Shown here one piece after another: positions 43,874 through 53,004 of a stretch of DNA of 64,000 nt. This stretch comes from Vibrio echinoideorum. Its GTDB lineage: Bacteria > Pseudomonadota > Gammaproteobacteria > Enterobacterales > Vibrionaceae. Numbering within the stretch: position 1 is the stretch's first letter; every line of letters begins with the position of its first letter. The notes under the pieces are model-generated. The model did not search any database, was not told where the DNA came from, and saw nothing but the letters and a program-made list of their open reading frames with translations. The position numbers and the translations under genes are program-made. Location of the stretch: contig NZ_AP025484.1 in assembly GCF_024347455.1 (NCBI RefSeq), forward strand, positions 992,001 through 1,056,000. The letters run 5' to 3'.

Positions 43874-44827
43874 ATGAATTTAAAAGATTTTCTGGTAATC
43901 ACAAGCCTTGCTTTCAGCTCAGTGGCAGTGGCAGACAACTCTATTATTGGAGCACCCAAATGGGCGACTCCCGAAAGAGGAATTGCTAATGAAAACAACA
44001 TTCAAGATACAGATAAAAAGCAAAAACTGTTAGGAAGTAATCTACAATATTCGCAAAATGAAATCGATGACAAATTCAGTGCTCCCGATTGGTTTCCAGA
44101 ACAACATGATCCAATGCCGGAAATCGTCCAGTTTGGTAAAAAGCCTAAAGTATGGGCTTGTGCTTCATGCCATCTAGCGTCGGGGTTAGGCCACCCTGAA
44201 TCATCTACTTTGTCCGGATTATCTGAAACTTATATGGTTCAACAATTGGAAGCTTTTGCCTCAGGAAAGCGTGTAGATTATTCTGGCCACATGAACAGAA
44301 TGGCGGCATTGCTCACAAAGGCAGAGATGCAAGAAGTGTCTAAATGGTTTGCAAGCCTCAAGACCGCCTCCGTGATAACTGTTAAAGAAGTTCAATTTGT
44401 TCCAAAAACCTATGTTGACGAAACTAGAATGCGTCAGATAGATCTAAGCAAACCAAACGAAGAACCAATCGGTAGCCAGATCATTGAAGTACCCAAGGAT
44501 AAAACGACTATTCACAAAAGAGCCCCTTACGGAGAGTTCATTAGCTATGTACCTGTAGGCAGTATTCAGCGCGGCGAAGCCTTGGTAAAAACGGGCAACG
44601 GAAAAACAATCCCTTGCGCAAGTTGTCATGGTGCAAAATTAGATGGATCAACCATCGGGCCTGCTATTGCAGGTAACTTCGGTATATATACTGTTCGTCA
44701 ATTACATGGCTTTAAAGGTGGTACAAGAAACTCAAGTCAATCTGTGATGATGGCCCCTGTCGTTGCTTCGCTTTCAGACAGTGACATTGTTGATATTGCC
44801 GCTTACCTAAGTTCACTTCCGTTGTAA
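43874..44827 (+). CDS. Periplasmic di-heme cytochrome c (c4-like)
   Basis: The 317-residue exported protein has a signal peptide (MNLKDFLVITSLAFSSVAVA). Two c-type heme sites, CASCH in VWACASCHLASG and CASCH in IPCASCHGAKLDGS, each belong to a cytochrome c fold ending in a distal Met-containing segment (MNRMAAL, SVMMAPVV). The arrangement resembles c4-type carriers with an N-terminal extension. It would act as an electron carrier or as partner of a redox enzyme not present here. It is 150 bp downstream of the methyltransferase, so it may have its own promoter. Confidence 0.86.
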   Translation: MNLKDFLVITSLAFSSVAVADNSIIGAPKWATPERGIANENNIQDTDKKQKLLGSNLQYSQNEIDDKFSAPDWFPEQHDPMPEIVQFGKKPKVWACASCHLASGLGHPESSTLSGLSETYMVQQLEAFASGKRVDYSGHMNRMAALLTKAEMQEVSKWFASLKTASVITVKEVQFVPKTYVDETRMRQIDLSKPNEEPIGSQIIEVPKDKTTIHKRAPYGEFISYVPVGSIQRGEALVKTGNGKTIPCASCHGAKLDGSTIGPAIAGNFGIYTVRQLHGFKGGTRNSSQSVMMAPVVASLSDSDIVDIAAYLSSLPL

Positions 44828-44929
44828 TCGAACAATATACTCTGCCCTATTACAACCGATCCGTCCTCATTCCATACTGACGATCTATTGATAAGCAATC
44901 ACACAATAACCAAAAAATAGGTATATCAA

Positions 44930-45979
44930 TTGAAAGATACTATATATAAATATTTAATTTACATCGTATTTTTATCAACAGTTTTTTTCTCCATATTTTT
45001 AGTTACATCGGACAACCTTTCTCCTTTTACTACTCAAGCATCGCTACATCGTAACATTGCTAATATTGCTCCTGAAGTCTCTGGCGTAATTACGCATGTA
45101 TTGGTAAAAAATGGGCAACAAATACATATTGAAGAACCATTATTTAACATAGATTCAGCAGGTTATGAAATAATGGTCAAGCAGGCTCAAGCTGAATTAC
45201 ATCAAGCTCAAGAAGCCGATTCCGCAAAGTGGCAAGAACTTGTAGTAGCAGAACAAATACTCAGTCAACGAGAGTTTGAATATATCAATGTCAATCGAAA
45301 ATACTCACGAAATAAAGCATTATTGAGTAAAGGCTTAATTACATTGCAAGATTTAGATAATACTCTTACAGACAAAAAAGTTGCTAACAGTGCAATTGAA
45401 GCCTCAAATGCTGAGGTAAAACGCATTCAAGCTGAATTGTCGAATCAAAATCATACAGCCGCGATTGAGCTAGCTGAAGCTAAACTCGCCAATGCAACGC
45501 TAGATCTTGAACACACCCAAGTCATATCAAAGACTCAAGGCGTCATAACCAACCTACAATTACAAGCAGGCAGTTATATTACTCAAGGAACTTCCGCTTT
45601 ATTCGTAATAGACGAAAAAAATGCGTGGGTAAGTGCTGATTTTAATGAAAAAGGCTTAGATAAACTAACTGTAGGACGACCTGTCTTTGTGGTGTTTGAC
45701 GCCTTGCCTGGACGGGTATTTGAAGGAACTATTCAAAATCAAGAGCGTGCAATTCGAGATACAGAAAACGCCAATGGACAACTATCTAGCGTCACCAACG
45801 ATTCACGTTGGATCCGCGAACAACAAAAAGTACGTACCCGAATTAAAGTAAATGAACTCAACCCTGTTCTCATCTCTGGATCTCGCGCGAGCGTCATTGT
45901 ACAAAGTAACAATACGATCCTCAGCTACATTGGAAATGTATGGATACATTTAGTTGCAATGTTCAGATACATTTACTAA
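44930..45979 (+). CDS. HlyD-family membrane fusion protein
   Basis: A 349-residue adaptor anchored by one N-terminal helix (YLIYIVFLSTVFFSIFLV). Biotinyl-lipoyl halves (NIAPEVSGVITHVLVKNGQQ; VITNLQLQAGSYI) flank a long coiled-coil hairpin, and a beta-barrel follows (NEKGLDKLTVGRPVFVVFDA). It matches the EmrA/AaeA type. The start codon is TTG at 44930 with AGG about 10 nt upstream. It is followed after 9 bp by a DUF2955 membrane protein, its expected partner. Confidence 0.87.
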   Translation: MKDTIYKYLIYIVFLSTVFFSIFLVTSDNLSPFTTQASLHRNIANIAPEVSGVITHVLVKNGQQIHIEEPLFNIDSAGYEIMVKQAQAELHQAQEADSAKWQELVVAEQILSQREFEYINVNRKYSRNKALLSKGLITLQDLDNTLTDKKVANSAIEASNAEVKRIQAELSNQNHTAAIELAEAKLANATLDLEHTQVISKTQGVITNLQLQAGSYITQGTSALFVIDEKNAWVSADFNEKGLDKLTVGRPVFVVFDALPGRVFEGTIQNQERAIRDTENANGQLSSVTNDSRWIREQQKVRTRIKVNELNPVLISGSRASVIVQSNNTILSYIGNVWIHLVAMFRYIY

Positions 45980-45988
45980 GGACGAAAT

Positions 45989-46993
45989 ATGTTCAGTTTT
46001 GATTCTACCAACAAACGTAATCAAGCACTGAGAGTTGCACTTACTGTTACCATCTGCATGCTAATTGGCCAACTATTTAACTTTGATTCGCCCGTGTATT
46101 TTGCTCTCTACCCAACCATTGTTATGACCAAAGGGAAAGACTACTCTTGGGTAGGATTATTTAGAATGTTTATACCAACACTCGCAGCCGCATCTGCCGC
46201 GCTTGCTGTATCAGAAATATTCTCAGAACACCCTTTTATCATCTGGACTACTAGCCTTTTGTTTTTTGATTGGATGCGGCGTAGAGCCGATACGCCAGCT
46301 AAATTAGGTCAAATGTTAATGCCCACATTTAACTGGATTTTGATCGTTGTATTTGCAGAACATACCAATATGGATATGCCAATGCGAATTCATGAGATTT
46401 TTCTGGCAATGGTGATTACGGCTGTGGTTGCAAAAGGAATGGTCGCATTGTTTCCAGTAAAACGAACCAGTAAGCCAATCATGCCTACACCCGTTCCTGT
46501 AAGCATGCAAAGCCGCCTTATCTCATTAATTCTAATCGGTACAGGCGTTGGCTTTTTGATGATTGTTGACATAATTTCCGCGACTTTTTGTATGGTGCCC
46601 GTAATTGCAGCTGCAACACAAACAACTCGTCATGGTTTTGCTTCCGTTGTAGACCGTCGCTTTCAAACACAAGTCGGAGGCTGTGCTATTGCCATCGTTT
46701 TTACCATCATAATGGCTGGGCATCAATCTACAATCGGATATTATGCGTTAGGATTAGCCGGATTAGCTCTATTTATCAGCGCCTCAATGGCAAAAGCTCA
46801 TGGTGCTGCCATAGACATTCATGCTGACGCGTTATTAGCAACGATGTTACCAATTCAACTTTATATGACTAACATTAATCCTGGTATTGAGAATATGTTT
46901 TTGCGAGCTTGGGAGCTTACTGTAACATTGGCCATACTGTATGGGCTATATCACCTCATTGCAAAAGCTTGGAATAGTGAAACAACAAGCTAG
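45989..46993 (+). CDS. DUF2955/FUSC-like inner-membrane exporter component
   Basis: The 334-residue protein has about nine to ten membrane helices in two similar halves (RVALTVTICMLIGQLFNF... and LILIGTGVGFLMIVDIISAT...), the layout of the DUF2955 and aromatic acid exporter (AaeB/FUSC) families. AGGA lies 7 nt before the ATG. Pairing with the HlyD-like gene suggests export of small aromatic acids or comparable molecules, which would be consistent with the O-methyltransferase nearby. Substrate is not determined. Confidence 0.8.
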   Translation: MFSFDSTNKRNQALRVALTVTICMLIGQLFNFDSPVYFALYPTIVMTKGKDYSWVGLFRMFIPTLAAASAALAVSEIFSEHPFIIWTTSLLFFDWMRRRADTPAKLGQMLMPTFNWILIVVFAEHTNMDMPMRIHEIFLAMVITAVVAKGMVALFPVKRTSKPIMPTPVPVSMQSRLISLILIGTGVGFLMIVDIISATFCMVPVIAAATQTTRHGFASVVDRRFQTQVGGCAIAIVFTIIMAGHQSTIGYYALGLAGLALFISASMAKAHGAAIDIHADALLATMLPIQLYMTNINPGIENMFLRAWELTVTLAILYGLYHLIAKAWNSETTS

Positions 46994-47017
46994 AATCACA
47001 CACCAGTCATTACTCAT

Positions 47018-47065
47018 AAAGCATCTTCAACTCAATGACTCTCCTCTTTGGGTTGAAGATGCTTT
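47018..47065 (+). terminator. Hairpin terminator after the DUF2955 gene
   Basis: 14-bp arms AAAGCATCTTCAAC/GTTGAAGATGCTTT separated by 20 nt, followed by a T-rich tract. It separates the DUF3500 gene into its own unit. Confidence 0.7.
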
Positions 47066-47255
47066 AGTACTCTTTTAAATCTTTAGCTAATCGACTATCT
47101 CACGAAAGCTTACGAATCCATGCTATACCTACAGACAGACAAATTTCCGCATCCCTCCCCCTTGAATATTGATAAACATGAGTTATAGATTCACATAAAA
47201 TACACAGCACCTATATAAAATAAGTGGGATATTATAACGAAATAACAGAGAGAAA

Positions 47256-48416
47256 ATGATGAAGTTAAATCCTATCAAGCATTCCCTATTAGTAGCTGCG
47301 TTGCTAAATACCACCTACGCTTCCACTGTCTTAGCACATGCTGACCATATTCATGAAGAAGCTCTCCCTACAAGTGTAAGCAGCTCAAACCAAATGACAA
47401 CAGAAGCTAATAAATTACTCAATACTTTCAGTGACAGTCAAATAAGCGCCATACTATATAAATTTACTGACAGTAGTAACCGGACTTATTGGACAAATGC
47501 ACCAGTAGACTCGCAAGCGAGGAACGGACTTCCTATCGGTAGGCTCTCTGTAGAACAACGCCATCAATTACACCAACTATTGATATCATCAACGAGCTCT
47601 CAAGGTTATTACAAAATTTGGGCAGCTATTCAAGGTGATAATGAACTAAAGAAAGAAGGAGAGAATAGAGAACTGCTCTCTGAAAAATTTTTCAATAAAA
47701 ATCAGAGTCTAGGAGCAAACAACTATTGGGTTTCCTTTTATGGAGACCCTAGAAACGAAAGTAAATGGGGTTATATGCTCACCGGTCACCATTTAGCTGC
47801 AAACTTTACGGTAGTAGATGGTAAAGCAACCTTCGTTCCCATGTTTTATGGTTCAGATCCCGCAGTAATCAGTGACGGAGCTGAGGCGGGTTATCAATTT
47901 TTGCCACAAGAACGACGTAGAGGATATGAGCTGTTAAATAATCTAGATTCAGAACAAAAATCTATTGCTATTATTAACGACTCTGTACCGTTCACTAAAT
48001 ATGGTGCGAAAGACTTTTTTGGTCCAGGAAGTAAAGATAGTGAAATTCAAAAAAGGGGGATAAGAGGTGATCAGCTAAACAATCAGCAGAAAGAGCTTCT
48101 TTGGATTCTTATAGAAGAATATGTGCACAATGCAGATCATGATGTCGCAGACGGTCAATTAGATAAAATTAGAAATGACGGATGGGAAAACATCTACTTC
48201 ATGTGGATGGGACCTAGCGACGGAAGCGAACAAGTATTTTTTAGAGTTAATAGCCCCAGCATACTTATTGATTTCGTTGATCAACGAACAGGGTTCGACT
48301 GGAACACACATCCGCATACAATTGTTCGCGATCCATCAAATGATTACGGTGAAGACTGGTTACAAACTCATATTAGTGAACACCACACAAAAGGGATTCG
48401 ACCAGAAAAACAATAA
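47256..48416 (+). CDS. Exported DUF3500 family protein
   Basis: This 386-residue protein has a Sec signal peptide ending near TVLA (residue 27) followed by a His-rich start HADHIHEE. The body matches the DUF3500 family as I know it: YYKIWAAIQG, a WGYMLTGHHLAANF core, and a C-terminal HTHPHTIVRDPSNDYGEDWL segment rich in His and Asp. The many histidines suggest metal binding, but no function is established for the family. It has its own upstream gap and a hairpin after it. Confidence 0.8.
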   Translation: MMKLNPIKHSLLVAALLNTTYASTVLAHADHIHEEALPTSVSSSNQMTTEANKLLNTFSDSQISAILYKFTDSSNRTYWTNAPVDSQARNGLPIGRLSVEQRHQLHQLLISSTSSQGYYKIWAAIQGDNELKKEGENRELLSEKFFNKNQSLGANNYWVSFYGDPRNESKWGYMLTGHHLAANFTVVDGKATFVPMFYGSDPAVISDGAEAGYQFLPQERRRGYELLNNLDSEQKSIAIINDSVPFTKYGAKDFFGPGSKDSEIQKRGIRGDQLNNQQKELLWILIEEYVHNADHDVADGQLDKIRNDGWENIYFMWMGPSDGSEQVFFRVNSPSILIDFVDQRTGFDWNTHPHTIVRDPSNDYGEDWLQTHISEHHTKGIRPEKQ

Positions 48417-48466
48417 CTCTATGCCAGCATAGTTACATTGCTACTCTAGTATCTTGTCAAATATAT

Positions 48467-48495
48467 CCATGTAGGGTGTTAGGCACCCTACATGG
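48467..48495 (+). terminator. Perfect hairpin after the DUF3500 gene
   Basis: 12-bp perfect stem CCATGTAGGGTG/CACCCTACATGG with loop TTAGG, no clear T-run. The remaining gap to 48867 contains the IS end at 48635 and no gene. Confidence 0.6.
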
Positions 48496-48634
48496 CCTCC
48501 ACTACGTTGTTACACACCTACGACGATGTTCAAGACTAATCAATTCGGTTTAGGTAATTATCACTTCATCTATATCAACAGGCCATATTTCGGCTTCAAT
48601 AATATCGGGGTCAAAGCTTTGCTCATTTAAGGGA

Positions 48635-48684
48635 CTTTGTTGCGTAATTAAATTTAGAGGTAGAACCACCCCGTTTCATATATT
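48635..48684 (-). mobile_element. Solo end of IS5-family element (transposase 3' side)
   Basis: CTTTGTTGCGTAATTAAATT and the next 30 bp match the 33564 end of the defective IS5-type element. The rest is gone. Confidence 0.7.
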
Positions 48685-48867
48685 GCTGACCATGAAGTGC
48701 ATAGCAAAGATCAACATACCCTAACCATGATTTTCATATGACTTTTGCATTAAAAGGTATTAGACACCTATCCGTAAAAATATTAACAATTAGTATCGTT
48801 ATTCTATTTTTAATAAATTAAACGTTCAGCTAGATAACATTCGTAGACTATGATTATTTTTATGTGC

Positions 48868-49557
48868 TCATTTTTGAGCAAAGCAATAAAATTTTCCACT
48901 GCCACCAGTTTCATTGAATTTTTCCAAAGTACATCCACTTGTTGCATGAGAAGAATTCCAAGATGTATTCCATGAGCTCATCCGGTCATGATGACCAACC
49001 ATCGCCTGACCATCAGGACCTGAATAGCTCCAATTGTCACATGTTAAATTATGATATCTCATTGCTCCAGCTGGAAATGCTCGCCCATGAGAGTCTGATC
49101 CAGTGAGCATATCGTGTTCATTGGCTATACCTTTATTTCTGATTCTTCCGGCAACTAAATTGCCGGTTTCTGTTAGAGCTGTACTTTGCATTATCAGATT
49201 TCTATCTCTTTGGATATCACCATGAAGATCAGCAACATTTTCGGCGATCATCACCCCATTGTAATTGTACCAAGGTCCTTGCCCTATTCTATCTCTCGCA
49301 TTTATTGCGGGACTCTCTCTAGATCCGTCAGTGCTGAGATATGCATGCCAACGTAAATGGTCAAAACCAACACTTTGGGCTAGTTGTTGACATATTGAGT
49401 CAGCACCTTTAATGCCTCCCAAGTCTCCATTATGAGTTGAACTTGTTACAAAAAATGAGAATTTATCATCAGGAAGTTGTGTCTCAGAAGTTTGTGCTAA
49501 AGAAAAACCACTTATCGAAGTAAGTAGAAGGAACGTTTTTATTGCAAATAATTTCAT
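48868..49557 (-). CDS. Secreted DUF1554 (lectin-like) protein
   Basis: This 229-residue protein has a signal peptide (MKLFAIKTFLLLTSISGFSLAQ) and a single domain of the DUF1554 family, which has a C-type lectin/endostatin-like fold. Typical features are FFVTSSTHNGDLGGIKGADSICQ at the start in two parts, WHAYLST, and cysteine pairs in the C-terminal half (LTCDNWSYSG, SGCTLEKF, KFYCFA). Likely secreted or surface-attached; ligand unknown. It is bracketed by IS5-type remnants on both sides, so it probably arrived by transfer. Confidence 0.78.
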   Translation of the reverse strand: MKLFAIKTFLLLTSISGFSLAQTSETQLPDDKFSFFVTSSTHNGDLGGIKGADSICQQLAQSVGFDHLRWHAYLSTDGSRESPAINARDRIGQGPWYNYNGVMIAENVADLHGDIQRDRNLIMQSTALTETGNLVAGRIRNKGIANEHDMLTGSDSHGRAFPAGAMRYHNLTCDNWSYSGPDGQAMVGHHDRMSSWNTSWNSSHATSGCTLEKFNETGGSGKFYCFAQK

Positions 49558-49622
49558 TTCTCAACCAGATATTTATAGGAATTACAATAAATATACTTTA
49601 TACATGTGTATGAAATGTGGAT

Positions 49623-49655
49623 GGGCTTTGTTGCGTAATTCCGTGGAACTAAATC
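49623..49655 (+). mobile_element. Solo end of IS5-family element (transposase 5' side)
   Basis: GGCTTTGTTGCGTAATTCCG and following bases match the 34450 end of the IS5-type copy, in plus orientation. Its orientation relative to 48635 shows the two ends did not come from one intact copy. Confidence 0.65.
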
Positions 49656-49864
49656 CGGTTTGTCGCAACCAAGGGTGGTAAGTATTGGTCTCTATCTGTT
49701 TTATCTATCGCAATCGTCCCTATAGATTTATTTTAAATACTCTCTACGCCTTCACACCTGTTATTCGATTCACGCTAACCCTATAAAGTGTTAAGATCTC
49801 TTTATCAAAGTTTATTGTGGCGACGAAACAGTACACGTATTGTGATTTCCTTATCAAATCTTAT

Positions 49865-49887
49865 GTACCCCACTTTGTACCCCACAT
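49865..49887 (+). repeat. Twin GTACCCCAC repeat upstream of ylqF
   Basis: Two GTACCCCAC copies are separated by TTT-like spacing, shortly before the ylqF start. Similar twin repeats often sit just upstream of tyrosine-recombinase genes, but no integrase gene is present here. Confidence 0.45.
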
Positions 49888-49920
49888 GAAACAACTAAAA
49901 ATTAAAGGTAATATTTTCAA

Positions 49921-50865
49921 ATGGTTAACAGTAGCATTCAATGGTTTCCGGGTCACATGCATAAAGCCCGTAAAGAAATCGAAGAAGTTATCCCACAAGT
50001 TGATGTGATCATCGAAGTACTGGACGCTCGTATTCCGTTTAGTAGCGAAAACCCAATGATCTCCTCACTGCGCGGCGATAAGCCTTGTGTAAAAGTGTTG
50101 AACAAACGCGACCTTGCCGATCCGGAATTAACTCAACTTTGGATTGATCATTTCGAGAAAGAGCAAGGCGTTAAAGCGATTGCTATTACCACCAGCGTAA
50201 AAGAAGAAGTTAACCATGTCATGGAACTAGTTCGTAAACTAGCACCGCACCGTGAACAAATGGGTAAGAACATTCGAACGATGATTATGGGTATCCCGAA
50301 CGTGGGTAAATCGACCATCATCAACTGTTTGGCTGGACGTACGATTGCGGTAACGGGTAACCAACCTGCTGTAACTCGTCGTCAACAACGCATCAACCTT
50401 CAGAATGGCGTAATCCTTTCTGATACTCCTGGAATTCTTTGGCCTAAAGTGGAAAACCCACACAGTGGCTTCCGATTAGCTGCTACTGGCGCTGTTAAAG
50501 ATACAGCAATGGAATACGATGAAGTGGCCTTCTACACGGTGGAGTACCTAGCGAAACAGTACCCGAACCTACTTAAAGAACGTTACCAAATTGAAGAACT
50601 ACCAGAGTCTGACATCGAATTGATGGAAGCTATTGGTCGTAAGCGTGGAGCACTTCGAGCCGGTGGTCATATAGACATTCACAAATGTTCTGAAATCCTT
50701 CTTCACGAACTTCGCAGCGGTACTTTAGGTAAAGTAACGCTAGAGCTACCAGAGATGATTACTAAAGAGTTAGTCGAAGTTGAAGAAGCGGCTGCGCTAA
50801 AAGCCGAGCAACAAATAAAGAAAAAAGAAGAACGCCGTAAGCGTTACTTAAAGAACAAGCGTTAA
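49921..50865 (+). CDS. rbgA: Ribosome biogenesis GTPase YlqF/RbgA
   Basis: A 314-residue circularly permuted GTPase: G4 (NKRD) comes before G1 (GIPNVGKST) and G3 (DTPG). The N-terminal IQWFPGHMHKARKEI is the signature of the YlqF/RbgA group, which helps mature the 50S subunit. The C-terminal helix is Lys/Arg-rich. It marks the return to core genome after the IS-littered region. Confidence 0.95.
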   Translation: MVNSSIQWFPGHMHKARKEIEEVIPQVDVIIEVLDARIPFSSENPMISSLRGDKPCVKVLNKRDLADPELTQLWIDHFEKEQGVKAIAITTSVKEEVNHVMELVRKLAPHREQMGKNIRTMIMGIPNVGKSTIINCLAGRTIAVTGNQPAVTRRQQRINLQNGVILSDTPGILWPKVENPHSGFRLAATGAVKDTAMEYDEVAFYTVEYLAKQYPNLLKERYQIEELPESDIELMEAIGRKRGALRAGGHIDIHKCSEILLHELRSGTLGKVTLELPEMITKELVEVEEAAALKAEQQIKKKEERRKRYLKNKR

Positions 50866-50913
50866 TCTCCGCTAGTTTCTATAAACCACTCTTACACCAG
50901 CCTTTAAGATATC

Positions 50914-50938
50914 CACGTTCTATTTTCGGTAGAACGTG
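50914..50938 (+). terminator. Hairpin after rbgA
   Basis: Stem CACGTTCT/AGAACGTG with a 9-nt loop; weak T content after it. Confidence 0.5.
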
Positions 50939-51018
50939 AATATTCCCCCTCAACGTTTGTTGATCTAGCTAACATACTGACAAATCGATATAAACTGCCG
51001 TTTACAATCACAAACACT

Positions 51019-52155
51019 GTGACATACTACGCAAATTATTGTGTATCAATTTCGGCTAACTTCTCAATGCGTGCTTATTCTGGGTTCAAAAATCAGAGAT
51101 TTAAAACCTATTTCGACAATGAAATTTATTTGCCGTACGTAAAATCCATCTACATACCAATCACAATATTTTTTGCATTCATAGTCACCGACCTCATACA
51201 CTTCGGCGCTGAATGCATCATGCCAGCTCTTCTTAGAGCAATAATCGTTATTGCCATGTGGTTTAGCGCATCCTACTGCATTAAATACCGCCCCAGTTCG
51301 TTGCAAAGGTTAGAAGCCGCATTTTTAATCATCAGTGCTCTATTTTTAGTTTACGTAGGCCGTTTCGCTATCGAATTAGGGGATTTTGATTATCAAGGTG
51401 GCATCATTCTCGTCATGATCTATGTGGGTACGTTTTCAAGAATGTCGGCGCGTTACAGTATAACGGCACTTACCTTTATATTTTTGAGCTATATTATTGG
51501 CCTATCACCGTCCTTGTATGCCGCTGAACCTAATCATGAAATTGAAACTATTTCAGTATATATATCCGCTTATATCTTGATTGCAGCTGCTTGTTTGAGA
51601 CGAGATTTTGAAGTGCATAAACGCTTTACTCAATCAGAACAACTGCGTAAACAAGCGATACAACTGCGCAAACAGTCTAACGAATATGAAGCTCTTTCAT
51701 ATAAAGATGCGCTAACAGGTTGTTACAACCGATTATATTTGCATCAAGTTATCGAACCTAATATCGACCGACAACTTTCAATGACCACAATCATGATCGA
51801 TGTCGACCACTTCAAATCAATCAATGACACTTACGGCCACCAAACTGGTGATTTTGTCATAAAAGATCTAGCTGAAGCGATTCAAGGTACGTTACCAAAA
51901 CACAGTACTTGCTTTCGTTACGGCGGCGAAGAGTTTTTGATTATCATACAAGGTGAGAACAAAGCAAATATTCTAACCCTTGGAGAACATCTCTTAACTT
52001 GCGCCAATAAACTCAGATTTGAAGTAACCGTTTCAATCGGAATTAAACACGTTTCTCAGGCACTAGGCTCTGTAGAGCAATTGATTAACGATGCAGACCA
52101 AGCTCTTTATTTGTCAAAGAAAAATGGACGAAACTGCATTTCATGGACGGAATAA
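51019..52155 (+). CDS. Membrane diguanylate cyclase (GGDEF/GGEEF)
   Basis: A 378-residue protein with about six N-terminal membrane helices (residues 30-195), a short coiled coil with repeated LRKQAIQLRKQS, then a GGDEF domain. Signature residues are CYNRLYLHQ, IDVDHFKSINDTYGH and YGGEEFLII, all intact, so cyclase activity is expected. The GTG at 51019 is used because it is first; the ATG at 51067 (MRAYSGF) is an alternative. It stands alone with a strong bidirectional terminator behind it. Confidence 0.9.
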   Translation: MTYYANYCVSISANFSMRAYSGFKNQRFKTYFDNEIYLPYVKSIYIPITIFFAFIVTDLIHFGAECIMPALLRAIIVIAMWFSASYCIKYRPSSLQRLEAAFLIISALFLVYVGRFAIELGDFDYQGGIILVMIYVGTFSRMSARYSITALTFIFLSYIIGLSPSLYAAEPNHEIETISVYISAYILIAAACLRRDFEVHKRFTQSEQLRKQAIQLRKQSNEYEALSYKDALTGCYNRLYLHQVIEPNIDRQLSMTTIMIDVDHFKSINDTYGHQTGDFVIKDLAEAIQGTLPKHSTCFRYGGEEFLIIIQGENKANILTLGEHLLTCANKLRFEVTVSIGIKHVSQALGSVEQLINDADQALYLSKKNGRNCISWTE

Positions 52156-52211
52156 AGATAGCTTTCCTGTACTTCCAAACTCGCTTTATCAACTATGCGA
52201 AGCTTAAAAAC

Positions 52212-52246
52212 AAAAAGCCCCAGACTTAATCAGTCTGGGGCTTTTT
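52212..52246. terminator. Strong bidirectional terminator
   Basis: 15-bp stem AAAAAGCCCCAGACT/AGTCTGGGGCTTTTT with 5-nt loop, serving the converging cyclase and acetyltransferase genes. Confidence 0.92.
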
Positions 52247-52292
52247 CATTTATCTGGTCTCAAACACGGTACGTCAATCGTATATGCTCGTT

Positions 52293-52838
52293 TTAGGAGA
52301 ATACCGTACTCATCGTATTTTTCTCTAGCTCTTGTGGAGAACTCCAAGAGATCACTTTCTCGGTAATTTGACTTCCACATGGCGCATTCCAAACCTTTTC
52401 TAGCTCTACTTTCCCACCAATAGCTTGATAAAAACCAATGGCTTGGTGATTCTCAGACATCACCTCTAGATAAAGCCCCGAATCCGCATAATATTGCTGT
52501 AACCATTTAGTCAGTTCAGATAGTAAACGTTTGCCGATACCTCTTCCGCGGTAATTGTTGTCTACATGTAATGCATCAATGAACGTACCACGTTCAAAAT
52601 TGTGATTACCAAACGCGCAGACAAAACCAACCAGTAAACCACCTTCTTCAAGCAATAAAACATGTTGGTTGAAAGGAGGATTAATCAAACGAGTCTGCCA
52701 AATAACAGATCTGTCCTCCAAAACATCATTTTCTAGGTAATCATCAGCAAGAATGCCACGGTAATATAGCTTCCAGCTATCCGCGTGTAATTGGGCAATC
52801 CGCTCATAATCTTTATATTCAGCTACCTTAATTTCCAT
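52293..52838 (-). CDS. GNAT family N-acetyltransferase
   Basis: The 181-residue protein has the GNAT fold. The acetyl-CoA binding motif A is NNYRGRGIGKRLLSEL (Q/R-x-x-G-x-G/A pattern), followed by LYLEVMSENHQAIGFYQAIG. The substrate is unknown; relatives acetylate amino groups on proteins, peptides or aminoglycosides. It is transcribed away from the desaturase. Confidence 0.88.
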   Translation of the reverse strand: MEIKVAEYKDYERIAQLHADSWKLYYRGILADDYLENDVLEDRSVIWQTRLINPPFNQHVLLLEEGGLLVGFVCAFGNHNFERGTFIDALHVDNNYRGRGIGKRLLSELTKWLQQYYADSGLYLEVMSENHQAIGFYQAIGGKVELEKVWNAPCGSQITEKVISWSSPQELEKNTMSTVFS

Positions 52839-52945
52839 TTATTAGCCCTTAGTACTTCCATTTATGACTTGCTACTACATTTCACACTACCTTTATACAA
52901 TATTTAAGCAAAACATACTAATACACGTTTACACTTTCAATATTG

Positions 52946-52962
52946 ACTTACACGTGTACGCT
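52946..52962. promoter_or_regulatory. FabR-like operator upstream of the desaturase
   Basis: On the minus strand AGCGTACACGTGTAAGT closely resembles the E. coli FabR palindrome (AGCGTACACNTGTACGCT-type). It lies 43 bp before the desaturase ATG, consistent with control by unsaturated/saturated acyl thioester ratio. Confidence 0.6.
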
Positions 52963-53004
52963 GATATTCTAGCGCACAGATGTAAGCCCAATGGAAATTT
53001 GCTA

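Noticed and set aside
48635..49655. Composite transposon carrying the DUF1554 gene
   Set aside because: The flanking IS5-type pieces are solo ends with no transposase, and their orientations do not match a functional composite.
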